Shown here in pieces: positions 34,753 to 43,495 of a DNA stretch of 64,000 nucleotides. Source of the stretch: Flavobacteriales bacterium UBA6051 (GTDB lineage Bacteria > Bacteroidota > Bacteroidia > Flavobacteriales_D > Crocinitomicaceae); assembly GCA_002427735.1 (NCBI GenBank), contig DIYP01000011.1, forward strand, positions 206,915 to 270,914, in the 5' to 3' direction. The position numbers and the translations under genes were made by a program. A model generated the notes under the pieces. It was not told where the DNA came from, ran no database searches, and saw only the letters and a list, made by a program, of their open reading frames with translations. Position 1 is the stretch's first letter. Each line of letters begins with the position of its first letter.

Positions 34753-37602
34753 CTATTGTTTTACTACGCGAACCGCTTTGTTAACGTTCTCGCCATTCAG
34801 AGTGATCAGATACACTCCCGACTTTTCTGATACCAAATCAATAGTAAACTCTTGCTCATTTACTTTTCCTTTACGAATCACTCTACCGTCCATTGTGTAA
34901 ACACTGTATTGAGCTTCTCCATTTTTACTCATCTGGATAGTATATATTCCGCTGGATGGATTAGGAAAAACAAGAACTGGGTTTTGCTCGATTTCATTCA
35001 ATCCAATAGTGCCATCCACTTTTCCTCCAACAATCATTGGATGTGTTACTGCTGTTGACGGCGTAATTGCACCACAAAAAGACTTTGAGAATTGAGAGTT
35101 TAACTGTGCATTCGTCCTATTTTGATATTGAGCATCAACGCAAGCAGAAGGAACACTAAATGCGCATGCATTAGCGGAAGTAATTGGCACATGACTTCCA
35201 TCTTGTTCGTCATAATATGCTGTTGCGTTCGTGAAAGGTCCAAAATTTAATGTTACAACTTGCGGTGCCAGGAAGAACTCTGCATCTTCCTTCTCTCCAT
35301 CAATCAAAGGGAATCCTTTTTGTGTTACTTCATCCAAAATAATCTCTGCATTCATAGCAATATTGTTGCTTGAATTTGCAAACGTGATATTTCCTTGAAG
35401 TTTTACTTCGGACTGAGTAGGCTCAACAGATAACATTCCGACACCAAACCCGAATCCTCCAGACTCTAAATGTTCAGTTGGACAGTTAATCCAGATATCT
35501 ACCCCCTCATTATTAAAGGTTCCTCCATCCATAGTTACCTGAGCATTTCGTGGCATCATTACTCCAACAGCATTTCCACTGAAGCCTTCCACTGTGTTGT
35601 TGTTCAAGTTCCAACGATGTGTGTTGTGGAAGAAATCCATATCAATACCTATTACTTCAGGTTCACCGAACACATAATTTGGTGCTGGGTTGGTACCGTA
35701 GTTTTCAATACCCGTGCGGCAGTTATAGCCGATAATTCGAGAGTTCTGAATCGTTACGTTTGTCGTATGATTATGCTCAAATCCAACACGACCTATATTC
35801 CAAAGCGTTAGACTGTCCATCACAAAGTTCAACTGATCCTTGTATACGTCTGGAAGGTCATTCATCCAATCGTTCGGGTCCGTCGCAGATGGATCATCCT
35901 TTCTGTGGAACTCCGTGTGCGTATAATAGGTTTGAACACCACGAGCAAAATTGTATGCTGTATTATTACTGAACGGTCTTGGTTGTAAGTACCAAACATC
36001 TAACACAAAATTAGGGTACTGCGCCTTCCAATTTGTCAATGCTTGATTTAAAGCAGGAAACTCGTTTGCAGGAACGTGGGCGTCAATATCACCACGGGCA
36101 GTTCCCAAACCTCTCTCAACCAGACCTTCTGTCCAGAAAACATAGGCATGTCCTGTACAACCAGAAACTACATTGCCTCGCACGGTAGTACCAGTGCTAT
36201 GGAACCAAAATCCATCTCCTTGCCAGGCAAAATCTTGACGCTCTTCTCTAAAGTCTACAAGAGATTGAGTTGTATTCCCGGATGTATAAGAGCTTCGCGG
36301 TCTTGGCTCAAACATTATTGGATTGGTCGAATTTACCGTTCGTATAGCAATATTTTCAATAAATGATCCTGTTTCGTTTCCTGCCTCTGTATTAAAGGCG
36401 CCTCCTACAACATTGTAACTCACGTTACGAACAAAATCGACACGCGATGAGTGGTTTACATACCCCCAACCTGGATCGGTATTTACTACACATCCTTCGA
36501 CCCTAGCCGGATTAGGAAGTGGAGTAATTGGTTTAGCAGGAAAAACAGAAGTGTTCATCCCACCGCGATGAAAGTGAAAAGAGTAACGTCCACGCGGATT
36601 TTTTCCTCCGTTGATTACTGGTTCTCCTGTATTTTGATTTGCGTCGAGATCGGAAAAATCCCAGTCATCAAGAATTATTGATTTATCTGTTCTACCCAAG
36701 TTGTTCGCCTCAACATATCGCACATCTACATTCAAATTATGCATAAACATAATGTGACCACGTGGTTTTTGGAAATCTCCACTCAATGAGGTTACGCTAG
36801 TGTTCTCAGATGAAATGACCACATTTCGACTTAAGTTGGCAACATGTACGTCTAAGTCTGGAGCCTGAGCCGGCGCTTTATGGTCACGCACTAACGCTGG
36901 AGTAAAAGATACTGTACTTCCTGAAACTGCTGTAATGGTAACTACCTCATCACTGGCAATTTCATCCACACTATTAATCGAGGCATTGGTAATTGGATCC
37001 GTGCCTGCCACTACTAATTGATCTCCTACTTCCCATCCTTGAGGTGCGCTGCTAAGAATAAATTCCGTTGCCCCCGCTGAAGGATGTGTTTGCAGTGTTA
37101 ACCAACTCGTTTTGTCCTGTCCGTGCATCGTTGTTGGTCCCATAAGAACTGCCCCAGGCGCAAAGCGATCTGGATCTTCAGTACTCGTTGTTCCGCCGCG
37201 TTCTGCAAAAACTAGACTTGCTATTACACCTTGCGATACCTTGTTATTGGCGGTTCCCATCTCCAGGGTCCCCATCATTCCGCTGAATAAATATTCAGTA
37301 CGAAGTTCTGAATTGGCCGTAGTTGAAAATTCAAGTTTACCACCATCAGCAATTCTGACGGATTTCATTTCTTGTGAAATCAATCCGTCTACAGTAACTG
37401 TAATACCAGAAGGGATTAAAACGCGACTGTCGTCAGGGGGCAAGGTACCTCCCCAGGTTCCAGTGGATGACCAATTTCCACTTTGCGTGGCAGTATACGT
37501 TGCAGTTCCAGCGACCTGCATGGGTGTTTGTGCATAGAGCCCCAAAGAAAGCAGAGACATCCATAACATCAGGAATAAATTAATGGTTTGTTTTTTTTTC
37601 AT
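34753..37602 (-). CDS. G8-domain beta-helix protein exported by T9SS (CEMIP-like)
   Basis: A 949-aa secreted protein with a signal peptide (residues 1-24, ending GLYAQ). Residues ~35-160 are a G8 domain (SGNWSSTGTWGGTLPPDDSR, VLIPSGITVTVDG). A long right-handed beta-helix follows, with HIMFMHNLNVDVRYVEANNL, GRTDKS, RGRYSFHFHRGG and PGWGYVNHSSRVDFVRNVSY. This layout matches the CEMIP/TMEM2/PKHD1L1 superfamily, some of whose animal members take part in hyaluronan degradation. A type A T9SS sorting domain (LVFPNPSSGIYTIQM to VVKQ) ends the protein. Polysaccharide binding or cleavage is a reasonable inference. It lies upstream of the other giant beta-helix protein, in the same direction, with a hairpin in between. 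Confidence 0.82.
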   Translation of the reverse strand: MKKKQTINLFLMLWMSLLSLGLYAQTPMQVAGTATYTATQSGNWSSTGTWGGTLPPDDSRVLIPSGITVTVDGLISQEMKSVRIADGGKLEFSTTANSELRTEYLFSGMMGTLEMGTANNKVSQGVIASLVFAERGGTTSTEDPDRFAPGAVLMGPTTMHGQDKTSWLTLQTHPSAGATEFILSSAPQGWEVGDQLVVAGTDPITNASINSVDEIASDEVVTITAVSGSTVSFTPALVRDHKAPAQAPDLDVHVANLSRNVVISSENTSVTSLSGDFQKPRGHIMFMHNLNVDVRYVEANNLGRTDKSIILDDWDFSDLDANQNTGEPVINGGKNPRGRYSFHFHRGGMNTSVFPAKPITPLPNPARVEGCVVNTDPGWGYVNHSSRVDFVRNVSYNVVGGAFNTEAGNETGSFIENIAIRTVNSTNPIMFEPRPRSSYTSGNTTQSLVDFREERQDFAWQGDGFWFHSTGTTVRGNVVSGCTGHAYVFWTEGLVERGLGTARGDIDAHVPANEFPALNQALTNWKAQYPNFVLDVWYLQPRPFSNNTAYNFARGVQTYYTHTEFHRKDDPSATDPNDWMNDLPDVYKDQLNFVMDSLTLWNIGRVGFEHNHTTNVTIQNSRIIGYNCRTGIENYGTNPAPNYVFGEPEVIGIDMDFFHNTHRWNLNNNTVEGFSGNAVGVMMPRNAQVTMDGGTFNNEGVDIWINCPTEHLESGGFGFGVGMLSVEPTQSEVKLQGNITFANSSNNIAMNAEIILDEVTQKGFPLIDGEKEDAEFFLAPQVVTLNFGPFTNATAYYDEQDGSHVPITSANACAFSVPSACVDAQYQNRTNAQLNSQFSKSFCGAITPSTAVTHPMIVGGKVDGTIGLNEIEQNPVLVFPNPSSGIYTIQMSKNGEAQYSVYTMDGRVIRKGKVNEQEFTIDLVSEKSGVYLITLNGENVNKAVRVVKQ

Positions 37603-37762
37603 ATTTCATTGTTTTCCTGTTAAACAAGCTTGGTAAGAATTACCCTACCGTATTTTGAAGAAAAAAATCTGGAGAGTTCTCCTCTCAGATTTTTTGTAGA
37701 CCAATTTGACCATTTAGCAGCGGTCATTTTAACAGTTAAAAATGAAAATAATCTTGTTAAAC

Positions 37763-37793
37763 CAAAAATGCCCACCAAATGGTGGGCATTTTT
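37763..37793. terminator. Bidirectional intrinsic terminator
   Basis: AAAAATGCCCACC-AAAT-GGTGGGCATTTTT is a perfect palindrome. It follows repeat unit 37814-37881 on the minus strand. Confidence 0.85.
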
Positions 37794-37813
37794 CAAGGAG
37801 CGTAGAGAGAGAG

Positions 37814-37881
37814 GGATTAGTTCCGCTGCGCTACATGCTTTCGTCGCAGGTTCCTCAGGTCGAACCCGAGGGTTCTCATCC
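37814..37881 (-). repeat. tRNA-linked repeat unit (tRNA-Ser copy A)
   Basis: A 68-nt unit (plus strand GGATTAGTTCCGCTGCGCTA ... TGCTTTCGTCGC ... TCCTCAGGTCGAACC ... TTCTCATCC). On the minus strand it is followed by CTCTCTCTACGC, matching the tRNA-Ser 3' end CTCTCTCTCCGC. It shares TGCTTTCGTCGC exactly with the tRNA-Pro copy. Confidence 0.7.
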
Positions 37882-37897
37882 TAAACTTTGATCCATT

Positions 37898-37926
37898 AAA
37901 AAAGAGTCCTCACTCTGAAGACTCTT
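37898..37926 (-). terminator. Intrinsic terminator between the repeat units
   Basis: AAGAGTCTTCA-GAG-TGAGGACTCTT plus T residues on the minus strand, following repeat unit 37956-38020. Confidence 0.8.
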
Positions 37927-37955
37927 CTATATACTTTTAGCTTGCGGAGAGAGGG

Positions 37956-38020
37956 TGATTAGTTCCGCTGTGCTACATGCTTTAGTCGTATGCTCCTCAG
38001 GTCGAACCAGGTTCTCATCC
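37956..38020 (-). repeat. tRNA-linked repeat unit (tRNA-Ser copy B)
   Basis: A 65-nt unit (TGATTAGTTCCGCTGTGCTA ... TGCTTTAGTCGT ... CTCCTCAGGTCGAACC ... TTCTCATCC). It is very like copy A, with several substitutions and a shortened GAACC hairpin. The 3' flank CCCTCTCTCCGC mirrors the tRNA-Ser tail. Confidence 0.7.
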
Positions 38021-38033
38021 CATCTCCACAAAC

Positions 38034-38064
38034 AAAAAAAGGATCACCTTTCGGTAATCCTCTT
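38034..38064 (-). terminator. Terminator of tRNA-Ser
   Basis: GGATTACC-GAAA-GGTGATCC plus seven T residues on the minus strand, shortly after the tRNA 3' end. Confidence 0.85.
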
Positions 38065-38071
38065 TGTTGAG

Positions 38072-38158
38072 CGGAGAGAGAGGGATTCGAACCCTCGTTA
38101 CAGTTACCCGTAAACTTCCTTAGCAGGGAAGCGCTTTCAGCCACTCAGCCACCTCTCC
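38072..38158 (-). tRNA. tRNA-Ser (anticodon GCT)
   Basis: An 87-nt type II tRNA on the minus strand. The acceptor stem is GGAGAGG/TCTCTCC with discriminator G. The anticodon stem CTTCC/GGAAG encloses CTGCTAA (anticodon GCT). A long variable arm (ACGGGTAACTGT) and the T arm GAGGG-TTCGAAT-CCCTC follow. CCA is not encoded. Confidence 0.95.
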
Positions 38159-38271
38159 TCAATTCCTCAACGGAACGTCCGATAATATCGGCAGGCAAAC
38201 TTAGTAAAAGCTTGGAGTTACTACAACATTTTGAAGAAAAAAAAGGGTATCTTTTGCTTAATTTGATAGAA

Positions 38272-39090
38272 ATGAGAAGCATCGCTACTTTCTTTTGGGT
38301 TTGTTGTTGGACAACTTTGTCTTTCGCACAGCATTATACAGAGTCTTTTTTTCCTGATATGCAGTTTCGATCTTCTTTGGACACGCTGTCCTATGAAGAA
38401 GCGTCAAAGATTATTTCAAGACATAAAAGCGATTTCTCTCAACCCTTGTATACGTTTGGTTCTGAGAATCCTGAAGATTGGGAACTGATTACGGAGTCAT
38501 TTTTTAATTATCCAGAAATAGTGCGACCGTGCATGAATCAATTGGATATTAATGGTGATGGCGAGCTAGACCTTATTTTGTCTTTTTTAGGTGGGAACGA
38601 ATACTCGTTTATAGGCATTTACTTCAGGACAGAGCAAGGTTATAAGAACATTTTTACAGACAACACCGTCTTTTTTGGGAGATATACGAATGGAGATCTT
38701 TGCTTAAGAAAGCCCGCTTGCTGCGATGCTCCGGCTAATCAATATTATCGATATAGCTTAAAAGCTAAAGAGAAGTTAAGTGTTGAAGATGCTTTATCCA
38801 TTTCAACTTGGAAAGTGAGAAGACAGATACAGGAAGATATTATTTTTCAGAATGATGAATGGGAAGTCACAAAAGATACATTGTACACGTATCGAAATCA
38901 GGGAAGTGAGGAGAGCCTTGGTTTTTTCTTACCAGGAGCTCAAAGACGAATAATTTATTTAGAAGAGGATGATCAAAAAGAACTATTCTTTTGTGAGATC
39001 ATTGGAGAGTTTACAGGTAGATGGCAACTCATTCATGGACATGCTTTCATGTGGTTGACAAAGGATAAAGTCAGTCCTTATGACAATTAA
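38272..39090 (+). CDS. Secreted protein with FG-GAP-like calcium motif
   Basis: A 272-aa exported protein. The start at 38272 begins a signal peptide (MRSIATFFWVCCWTTLSF, cleaved after AQ); the longer frame from 38212 uses a TTG. One motif stands out: NQLDINGDGELDLILSFLG, an FG-GAP/dockerin-like Asp-rich calcium loop (D-x-N-x-D-x-x-x-D). A CC pair lies in KPACCDAP. The rest is not recognised. It could be a single-blade remnant of an integrin-like propeller or an unrelated calcium-binding fold. Monocistronic; its stop lies 7 bp from the convergent neighbour. Confidence 0.6.
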   Translation: MRSIATFFWVCCWTTLSFAQHYTESFFPDMQFRSSLDTLSYEEASKIISRHKSDFSQPLYTFGSENPEDWELITESFFNYPEIVRPCMNQLDINGDGELDLILSFLGGNEYSFIGIYFRTEQGYKNIFTDNTVFFGRYTNGDLCLRKPACCDAPANQYYRYSLKAKEKLSVEDALSISTWKVRRQIQEDIIFQNDEWEVTKDTLYTYRNQGSEESLGFFLPGAQRRIIYLEEDDQKELFFCEIIGEFTGRWQLIHGHAFMWLTKDKVSPYDN

Positions 39091-39097
39091 TACAACT

Positions 39098-40819
39098 CTA
39101 CGGATGGATGATCAATCGTTTATGGAGACTTACCTTTTCGTTTTCGACTTTGAGTAAATAGGCACCAGCAATAACCGCTTCTGTATTGACTATTACTTTT
39201 TCATCCGTTGACAATCGATCTATCCTTCGAACTATTCGGCCAAATGCATCTATGAGTTGAATGTCGTAAGTTCCTTCAATTCCGCTGAAGTCAATAACAA
39301 AGAAATCTTTGGAAGGGTTCGGGTAAACGCGTAATTTTTCGGTCAGTTGCTCTTCCAAACTAGCTGTTTGTATTGTGATTTCCACATTTGTCGAGCATCC
39401 TGTGCTATCCGTTATGCTAACCTCATAGGTTCCACCGCACAAATCAAAGGCAGAAGGTCCCGTTTGCATCATTGGGTCATCCCAAACGATTGTATAATCA
39501 TTCGGATCGCCTTGAATTACAATGTGCGCCTCACCGCTGCATGATCCAGCATCTGGAGTGAGAAATGTTGCGTAAGAAAGTGCATTGGGCTCTGGCACAA
39601 ACAAACAGTAATCATCAACTTCACCTAAAGCATCCGTAACTGTAACACAATAGGCTCCTGCAGCAAGTCCGGTAACCGTTGCGGTTGTTTGACTGCCTGC
39701 ATTTGCGTCCCACTGAAATTGGTAAGGTGCTTGCCCATCGTTAGGGACAATAGTCGCTGTTCCATCTGAAAAGCCATGGCATGAAACGCCATCAACAACA
39801 GGGTAGAGGGCAAGGCCATTGCTCGTTGGATAAGTCACTACAGCTTTCAGAGCTACAGGTAAATGATCTGACATATAATAAAGCGCACGCACAACTGAAT
39901 CAGGGTATTGGGTATTTGTCGGACCAGCTAACAAGTTGGTGTTGAAGTGGTTTCCGTCGTTTCCGATAGCGTCATACGAATTGGACAAATACCGAAGGCT
40001 GTCTGAACCATTCATTACGTTTTGGGAAACAAGAATTTGATCAAAGCGATCGTCGGAACCACCTTTACTACCACAATCATAGTTCAATGAAGACCGCGTA
40101 GATTGTGTATGAATCTCGGAAAAGCTTCCATTATTATTCCAGTTGCCAGGGCTGTTAATTGGATCTTGTAAAGCGACAGGACCAGTGATCATTTGCTGAT
40201 AACCTTGCTCAGAAGAAGTGTAGACGTTGAGGTCTCCGCATACGAAATGGTTACGATCTGATGGGCGCAATGCAATGTAGTCCATTAATAGTTGCGTCTG
40301 TTCAGCTCTGATGGCAGCATTTGAACTTGAATTTCCAGCTTTAAGATGACACATGTATACTTCGATGAACGTTGTATCGAAGTACACTCCAAGGTTTGGG
40401 TCGATAACGTAAAGTACGTAGTGGTTAATATCACGAGAGCTCGTGATTATTTTATCCTGCCACTGCAATGTCAGTTTGTCTGTGTTGTAGTATAGCATGT
40501 TGTGCAGTCCAGAGCCTGAATTGTTCAATTCAAAATTGGCCGCTGCATAATTACTGGCTCCATAAACATTGAGTGATCTTGTCAGAATACTATCGGCTCC
40601 TGCCTCCGTCTGAATTTCACATGCTACAAAGATGTCCGGCTTCGAATATTGCAATATTTTACGCAGTGTATCCGCTCTGTTAGGCACAACGGTATTTGTA
40701 CCACAATCATCCCTGCCATTTGGGAAATTTAATAGGTTATAGGCAATAATATTGATAGTGTCTGTTTGCGCAAAAGAAGAGAAGGACAGACTAAGAAATA
40801 GGAGTAGTATAAAACGCAT
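39098..40819 (-). CDS. T9SS cargo with endonuclease/exonuclease/phosphatase domain
   Basis: A 573-aa secreted protein. The ATG at 40819 gives the signal peptide (MRFILLLFLSLSFSS, ending FAQ). Residues ~20-325 resemble the endonuclease/exonuclease/phosphatase fold: INIIAYNLLNFPNG (Asn), FVACEIQTE (catalytic Glu), VCGDLNVY (Asp/Asn) and the late SDHLPVAL (Asp-His). Two SprB-like or immunoglobulin-like modules follow (GLAAGAYCVTVTDALGEVDD, CGGTYEVSITDSTGCSTN), then a T9SS sorting domain (LRVYPNPSKDFFVID). It is probably an extracellular nuclease or phosphodiesterase. The start lies only 15 bp after the preceding membrane protein's stop, so it may be the last gene of the map operon. Confidence 0.78.
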   Translation of the reverse strand: MRFILLLFLSLSFSSFAQTDTINIIAYNLLNFPNGRDDCGTNTVVPNRADTLRKILQYSKPDIFVACEIQTEAGADSILTRSLNVYGASNYAAANFELNNSGSGLHNMLYYNTDKLTLQWQDKIITSSRDINHYVLYVIDPNLGVYFDTTFIEVYMCHLKAGNSSSNAAIRAEQTQLLMDYIALRPSDRNHFVCGDLNVYTSSEQGYQQMITGPVALQDPINSPGNWNNNGSFSEIHTQSTRSSLNYDCGSKGGSDDRFDQILVSQNVMNGSDSLRYLSNSYDAIGNDGNHFNTNLLAGPTNTQYPDSVVRALYYMSDHLPVALKAVVTYPTSNGLALYPVVDGVSCHGFSDGTATIVPNDGQAPYQFQWDANAGSQTTATVTGLAAGAYCVTVTDALGEVDDYCLFVPEPNALSYATFLTPDAGSCSGEAHIVIQGDPNDYTIVWDDPMMQTGPSAFDLCGGTYEVSITDSTGCSTNVEITIQTASLEEQLTEKLRVYPNPSKDFFVIDFSGIEGTYDIQLIDAFGRIVRRIDRLSTDEKVIVNTEAVIAGAYLLKVENEKVSLHKRLIIHP

Positions 40820-40834
40820 GTTGCAAAGATACAC

Positions 40835-41407
40835 TTAAATCATCGGAGCGCCATTTACGATCTCCGTAATAAATCTGGATACTTCAAGAATTAGGAGTAG
40901 TAACCAGAACAGATGAAGGGGAGAATGGACGCGCTTGATTTGCGTGGATAAAGTCATCAGACCATAGGCCGCAACAAAATATAAAGACGCCGGTGAGGCA
41001 ATTCCTATCGTAAGTAGAATCAAAAAGCCAACAAACATTGCAAAATTGACCCAATTGCGCTGCTGAATTACGGTAATGATTCCAAATGAAAGCAACGAAA
41101 TGAGAAAAAGTAAGCTAAAAACACGCGGCCATATACTTTTTGACAAGGTTACCAGGCTTTCAAATGAAAGGATGGTCTCCCAATAGATTTGATTCATCAA
41201 TATACCAAACAAGCCAATTAAGACAATAATAATGGCAGGTGTGCGATGATGCCAGTTTTTATAAGCGAATTGAAGAGATACGGCAAAGAGTACCGCTTCG
41301 TTCATCGGATATGGAAGGATGAACGCTCCTTTGTCAAAATACATACTTACGGCGTAGAGCATGTAGGTCAAGCCTACAAGAAAAATAAGCCGTGTTTCGC
41401 GTGTCAT
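40835..41407 (-). CDS. Polytopic membrane protein of unknown function
   Basis: A 190-aa protein with about six hydrophobic segments (LIFLVGLTYMLYAVSMYF, PAIIIVLIGLFGILM, VFSLLFLISLLSFGIITVI, VGFLILLTIGIA and others) and no recognisable catalytic motif. Its start overlaps the map stop codon by 4 bp, so it is translationally coupled to methionine aminopeptidase. Whether that pairing has functional meaning is unclear. Confidence 0.65.
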   Translation of the reverse strand: MTRETRLIFLVGLTYMLYAVSMYFDKGAFILPYPMNEAVLFAVSLQFAYKNWHHRTPAIIIVLIGLFGILMNQIYWETILSFESLVTLSKSIWPRVFSLLFLISLLSFGIITVIQQRNWVNFAMFVGFLILLTIGIASPASLYFVAAYGLMTLSTQIKRVHSPLHLFWLLLLILEVSRFITEIVNGAPMI

Positions 41408-42183
41408 GATTTATTTGCGAGTGCTTCCTCTACGTATTGGAAAGTAGATAGAATTTCAGGCTTACCGTTCACGACAGCAATATCATGCTCAAAATGAGCA
41501 CTTGGCATTCCGTCTTCTGTTACGATTGTCCAATTGTCATCTAGTTGAACCACTTTTTCTGTGCCCATGTTGATCATCGGTTCAATCGCAATTGTGAGTC
41601 CATCCTGAATCTTTTTTCCTCTACCTCTTCGGCCATAATTGGGGACTTGTGGTTCTTCATGAAGTGTTCGTCCCAGTCCATGTCCTACAAGATCGCGTAC
41701 CACTCCATAACCATGTTTCTCAGCATGTTGTTGAATAGCAAAACCAATATCTCCGATGCGGTTTCCTGCTTTTGCTTCCTCAATGCCAAGGTAAAGGCAC
41801 TCAAGTGTCACTTTTAGTAGCTGCTTAACTTCAGGTTTTACCTCACCAATTTGAAATGTGTAAGCATGATCACCATAATACTCTTTCCAGACAGCTCCGC
41901 AGTCTACCGATACGACATCTCCTTCTTTAAACGGAATATCAGAAGGAAGTCCATGGACCACCTGATCATTGACGGAAACAAGCACTGTACTTGGGCAATC
42001 ATAAAGTCCTTTAAACCCAGGGACAGCGCCTTGCGAACGAATGTAGTCTTCAGCCAAAATATCCAATTCCTTTCCGGTGACTCCGGGGCCAATAACCTTC
42101 GCTATTTCTCCAAGCGTTCTGCTCACTACCAAAGCCGCTTCACGCATGATTTCAATTTCTTCCGCTGTCTTGTATTTGATCAT
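41404..42183 (-). CDS. map: Methionine aminopeptidase, type I
   Basis: A 259-aa enzyme that removes the N-terminal methionine from new proteins. Visible pita-bread-fold features: KTAEEIEIMREAALVVS at the N terminus, SVNDQVVHGLPSD, the metal ligands in DVVSVDCGAVWKEYYGDHAY (two Asp), HGLGRTLHEEPQVPNYG (His), IAIEPMI (Glu) and a late HFEHDIAV (Glu/His region). The ATG at 42183 fits the family start; an upstream TTG would extend it by seven residues. It leads an operon with a membrane protein. A terminator separates it from sucC upstream. Confidence 0.93.
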   Translation of the reverse strand: MIKYKTAEEIEIMREAALVVSRTLGEIAKVIGPGVTGKELDILAEDYIRSQGAVPGFKGLYDCPSTVLVSVNDQVVHGLPSDIPFKEGDVVSVDCGAVWKEYYGDHAYTFQIGEVKPEVKQLLKVTLECLYLGIEEAKAGNRIGDIGFAIQQHAEKHGYGVVRDLVGHGLGRTLHEEPQVPNYGRRGRGKKIQDGLTIAIEPMINMGTEKVVQLDDNWTIVTEDGMPSAHFEHDIAVVNGKPEILSTFQYVEEALANKS

Positions 42184-42231
42184 ATTTTGATTCAGAAAAT
42201 TCAATGGACATCAAAGATAGTGCTTTATCCA

Positions 42232-42263
42232 CAAAAAAGCCCCTTATCAAATGACAAGGGGCT
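42232..42263 (-). terminator. Intrinsic terminator of sucC
   Basis: AGCCCCTTGTC-ATTT-GATAAGGGGCT followed by TTTTTTG on the minus strand, ~20 bp after the sucC stop codon. Confidence 0.88.
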
Positions 42264-42283
42264 CATAAGTATGATAGAAAGTC

Positions 42284-43495
42284 TTAAGACAATACTTCTT
42301 TCACTTTATCAGCTGCTTCTTGAAGCAATACAACTGATTGAACATCTAATCCTGAATCATCAATTAGTTTCTTCGCTTCTTCAGCATTTGTACCTTGAAG
42401 ACGAACGATCAATGGCACAGGGAAAGAACCGTAGTTCTTATAAGCGTCAACAACACCTTGTGCAACACGGTCACAGCGAACAATTCCTCCAAAAATGTTG
42501 ATCAGAATTGCCTTCACGTTCTCATCTTTCAAGATAATGTTGAAAGCTTTTTCAACGCGCTCAGCGTCTGCAGTACCACCTACATCAAGGAAGTTGGCTG
42601 GATTTCCACCAGACAATTTGATGATATCCATAGTTGCCATTGCAAGACCTGCACCGTTTACCATACATCCAACGTTTCCGTCAAGTTTCACGAAGTTCAA
42701 TCCTGCTTCATCCGCTTCAACTTCCGTTGGGTCTTCTTCCGTCTTATCACGCATTTCCGCATAATCTTTGTGGCGGAACAATCCATTTCCATCCAACGTT
42801 ACCTTAGAGTCTACCGCAATGATTTTGTCATCAGAAGTTTTTAAAACCGGGTTGATCTCAAACATGGAAGCATCACATCCTTCGTACGCAGCGTAAAGTG
42901 CGGCAACGAATTTTGTCATTTGCTTAAATGCCTGACCTGAAAGACCAAGATTGAAGGCAATTTTTCTAGCTTGGAAACCTTGCAGTCCAACACGTGGATC
43001 AATTTCTTCTTTAAAAATTAGGTGAGGAGTCTCTTCTGCAACAGACTCAATGTCCATTCCTCCTTCAGTAGAATACATGATAATGTTACGTCCTTTCTCA
43101 CGGTCAAGAAGAACAGACATGTAGAATTCAGATGGTTCACTGTCACCAGGGTAATAAACATCCTGAGCGATCAATACCTTATTTACACACTTACCAACAC
43201 CATTTGTTTGAGCAGTGACAAGGTGGCCTCCAAGGATACCATTCACCTTTTCTTCAACTTGATCAATACCTTTTGCTAAAACAACTCCGTGAGAACCTGT
43301 TTCTTCAACTGTTCCTTTTCCACGACCACCGGCATGAATTTGTGCTTTGATTACATACCATTCAGTACCTGTTTCAGCGGTTAATTCTTTTGCTGCAGCT
43401 ACAGCATCCTCAACTTTGTCAACTACCTTTCCTTCTTGGATAGCAACGCCAAAGCTTTTCAATATTGATTTTCCTTGATATTCGTGTAAGTTCAT
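42284..43495 (-). CDS. sucC: Succinate-CoA ligase (ADP-forming) beta subunit
   Basis: A 403-aa subunit of the TCA-cycle enzyme that converts succinyl-CoA to succinate with ATP synthesis. It has an ATP-grasp fold: MNLHEYQGKSILKSFGVAIQ, VIKAQIHAGGRGKG, EINPVLKT, then the C-terminal CoA-ligase-like domain (LDVGGTADAERV, NIFGGIVRCD, VRLQGTNAEEAK). Length is as expected. The alpha subunit gene (sucD) is not adjacent, and a terminator closes the transcript, so sucC stands alone here. Confidence 0.95.
   Translation of the reverse strand: MNLHEYQGKSILKSFGVAIQEGKVVDKVEDAVAAAKELTAETGTEWYVIKAQIHAGGRGKGTVEETGSHGVVLAKGIDQVEEKVNGILGGHLVTAQTNGVGKCVNKVLIAQDVYYPGDSEPSEFYMSVLLDREKGRNIIMYSTEGGMDIESVAEETPHLIFKEEIDPRVGLQGFQARKIAFNLGLSGQAFKQMTKFVAALYAAYEGCDASMFEINPVLKTSDDKIIAVDSKVTLDGNGLFRHKDYAEMRDKTEEDPTEVEADEAGLNFVKLDGNVGCMVNGAGLAMATMDIIKLSGGNPANFLDVGGTADAERVEKAFNIILKDENVKAILINIFGGIVRCDRVAQGVVDAYKNYGSFPVPLIVRLQGTNAEEAKKLIDDSGLDVQSVVLLQEAADKVKEVLS

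Larger units (their letters stand above)
37603..38271. other. Intergenic block with tRNA-Ser and two repeat units
   Basis: This 669-bp gap holds, on the minus strand in order of transcription, tRNA-Ser, its terminator, a repeat unit, a terminator, a second repeat unit and a third terminator. The part at 37603-37760 is the AT-rich upstream region of the G8-domain gene with no clear promoter motif. Open frames here (for example 37959-38144) are shadows across the tRNA. Confidence 0.7.

Noticed and set aside
37814..38020. A short peptide frame (FDLRNLRRKHVAQRN-like) ending in TAA inside the tRNA-linked units, which suggested a tmRNA-like design
   Set aside because: The conserved core GCGACGAAAGCA falls in different frames in the Pro and Ser copies, with compensating spacing. 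The DNA or RNA is conserved rather than a peptide. No start codon or upstream promoter is evident.
37959..38144. 61-aa reverse frame across tRNA-Ser
   Set aside because: It is translated tRNA, terminator and repeat sequence.
13428..38158. Integrative element beside the tRNA genes
   Set aside because: No integrase, transposase, phage genes or long attachment-site repeats were found next to tRNA-Arg, tRNA-Pro or tRNA-Ser. The repeat units are too short to carry genes.
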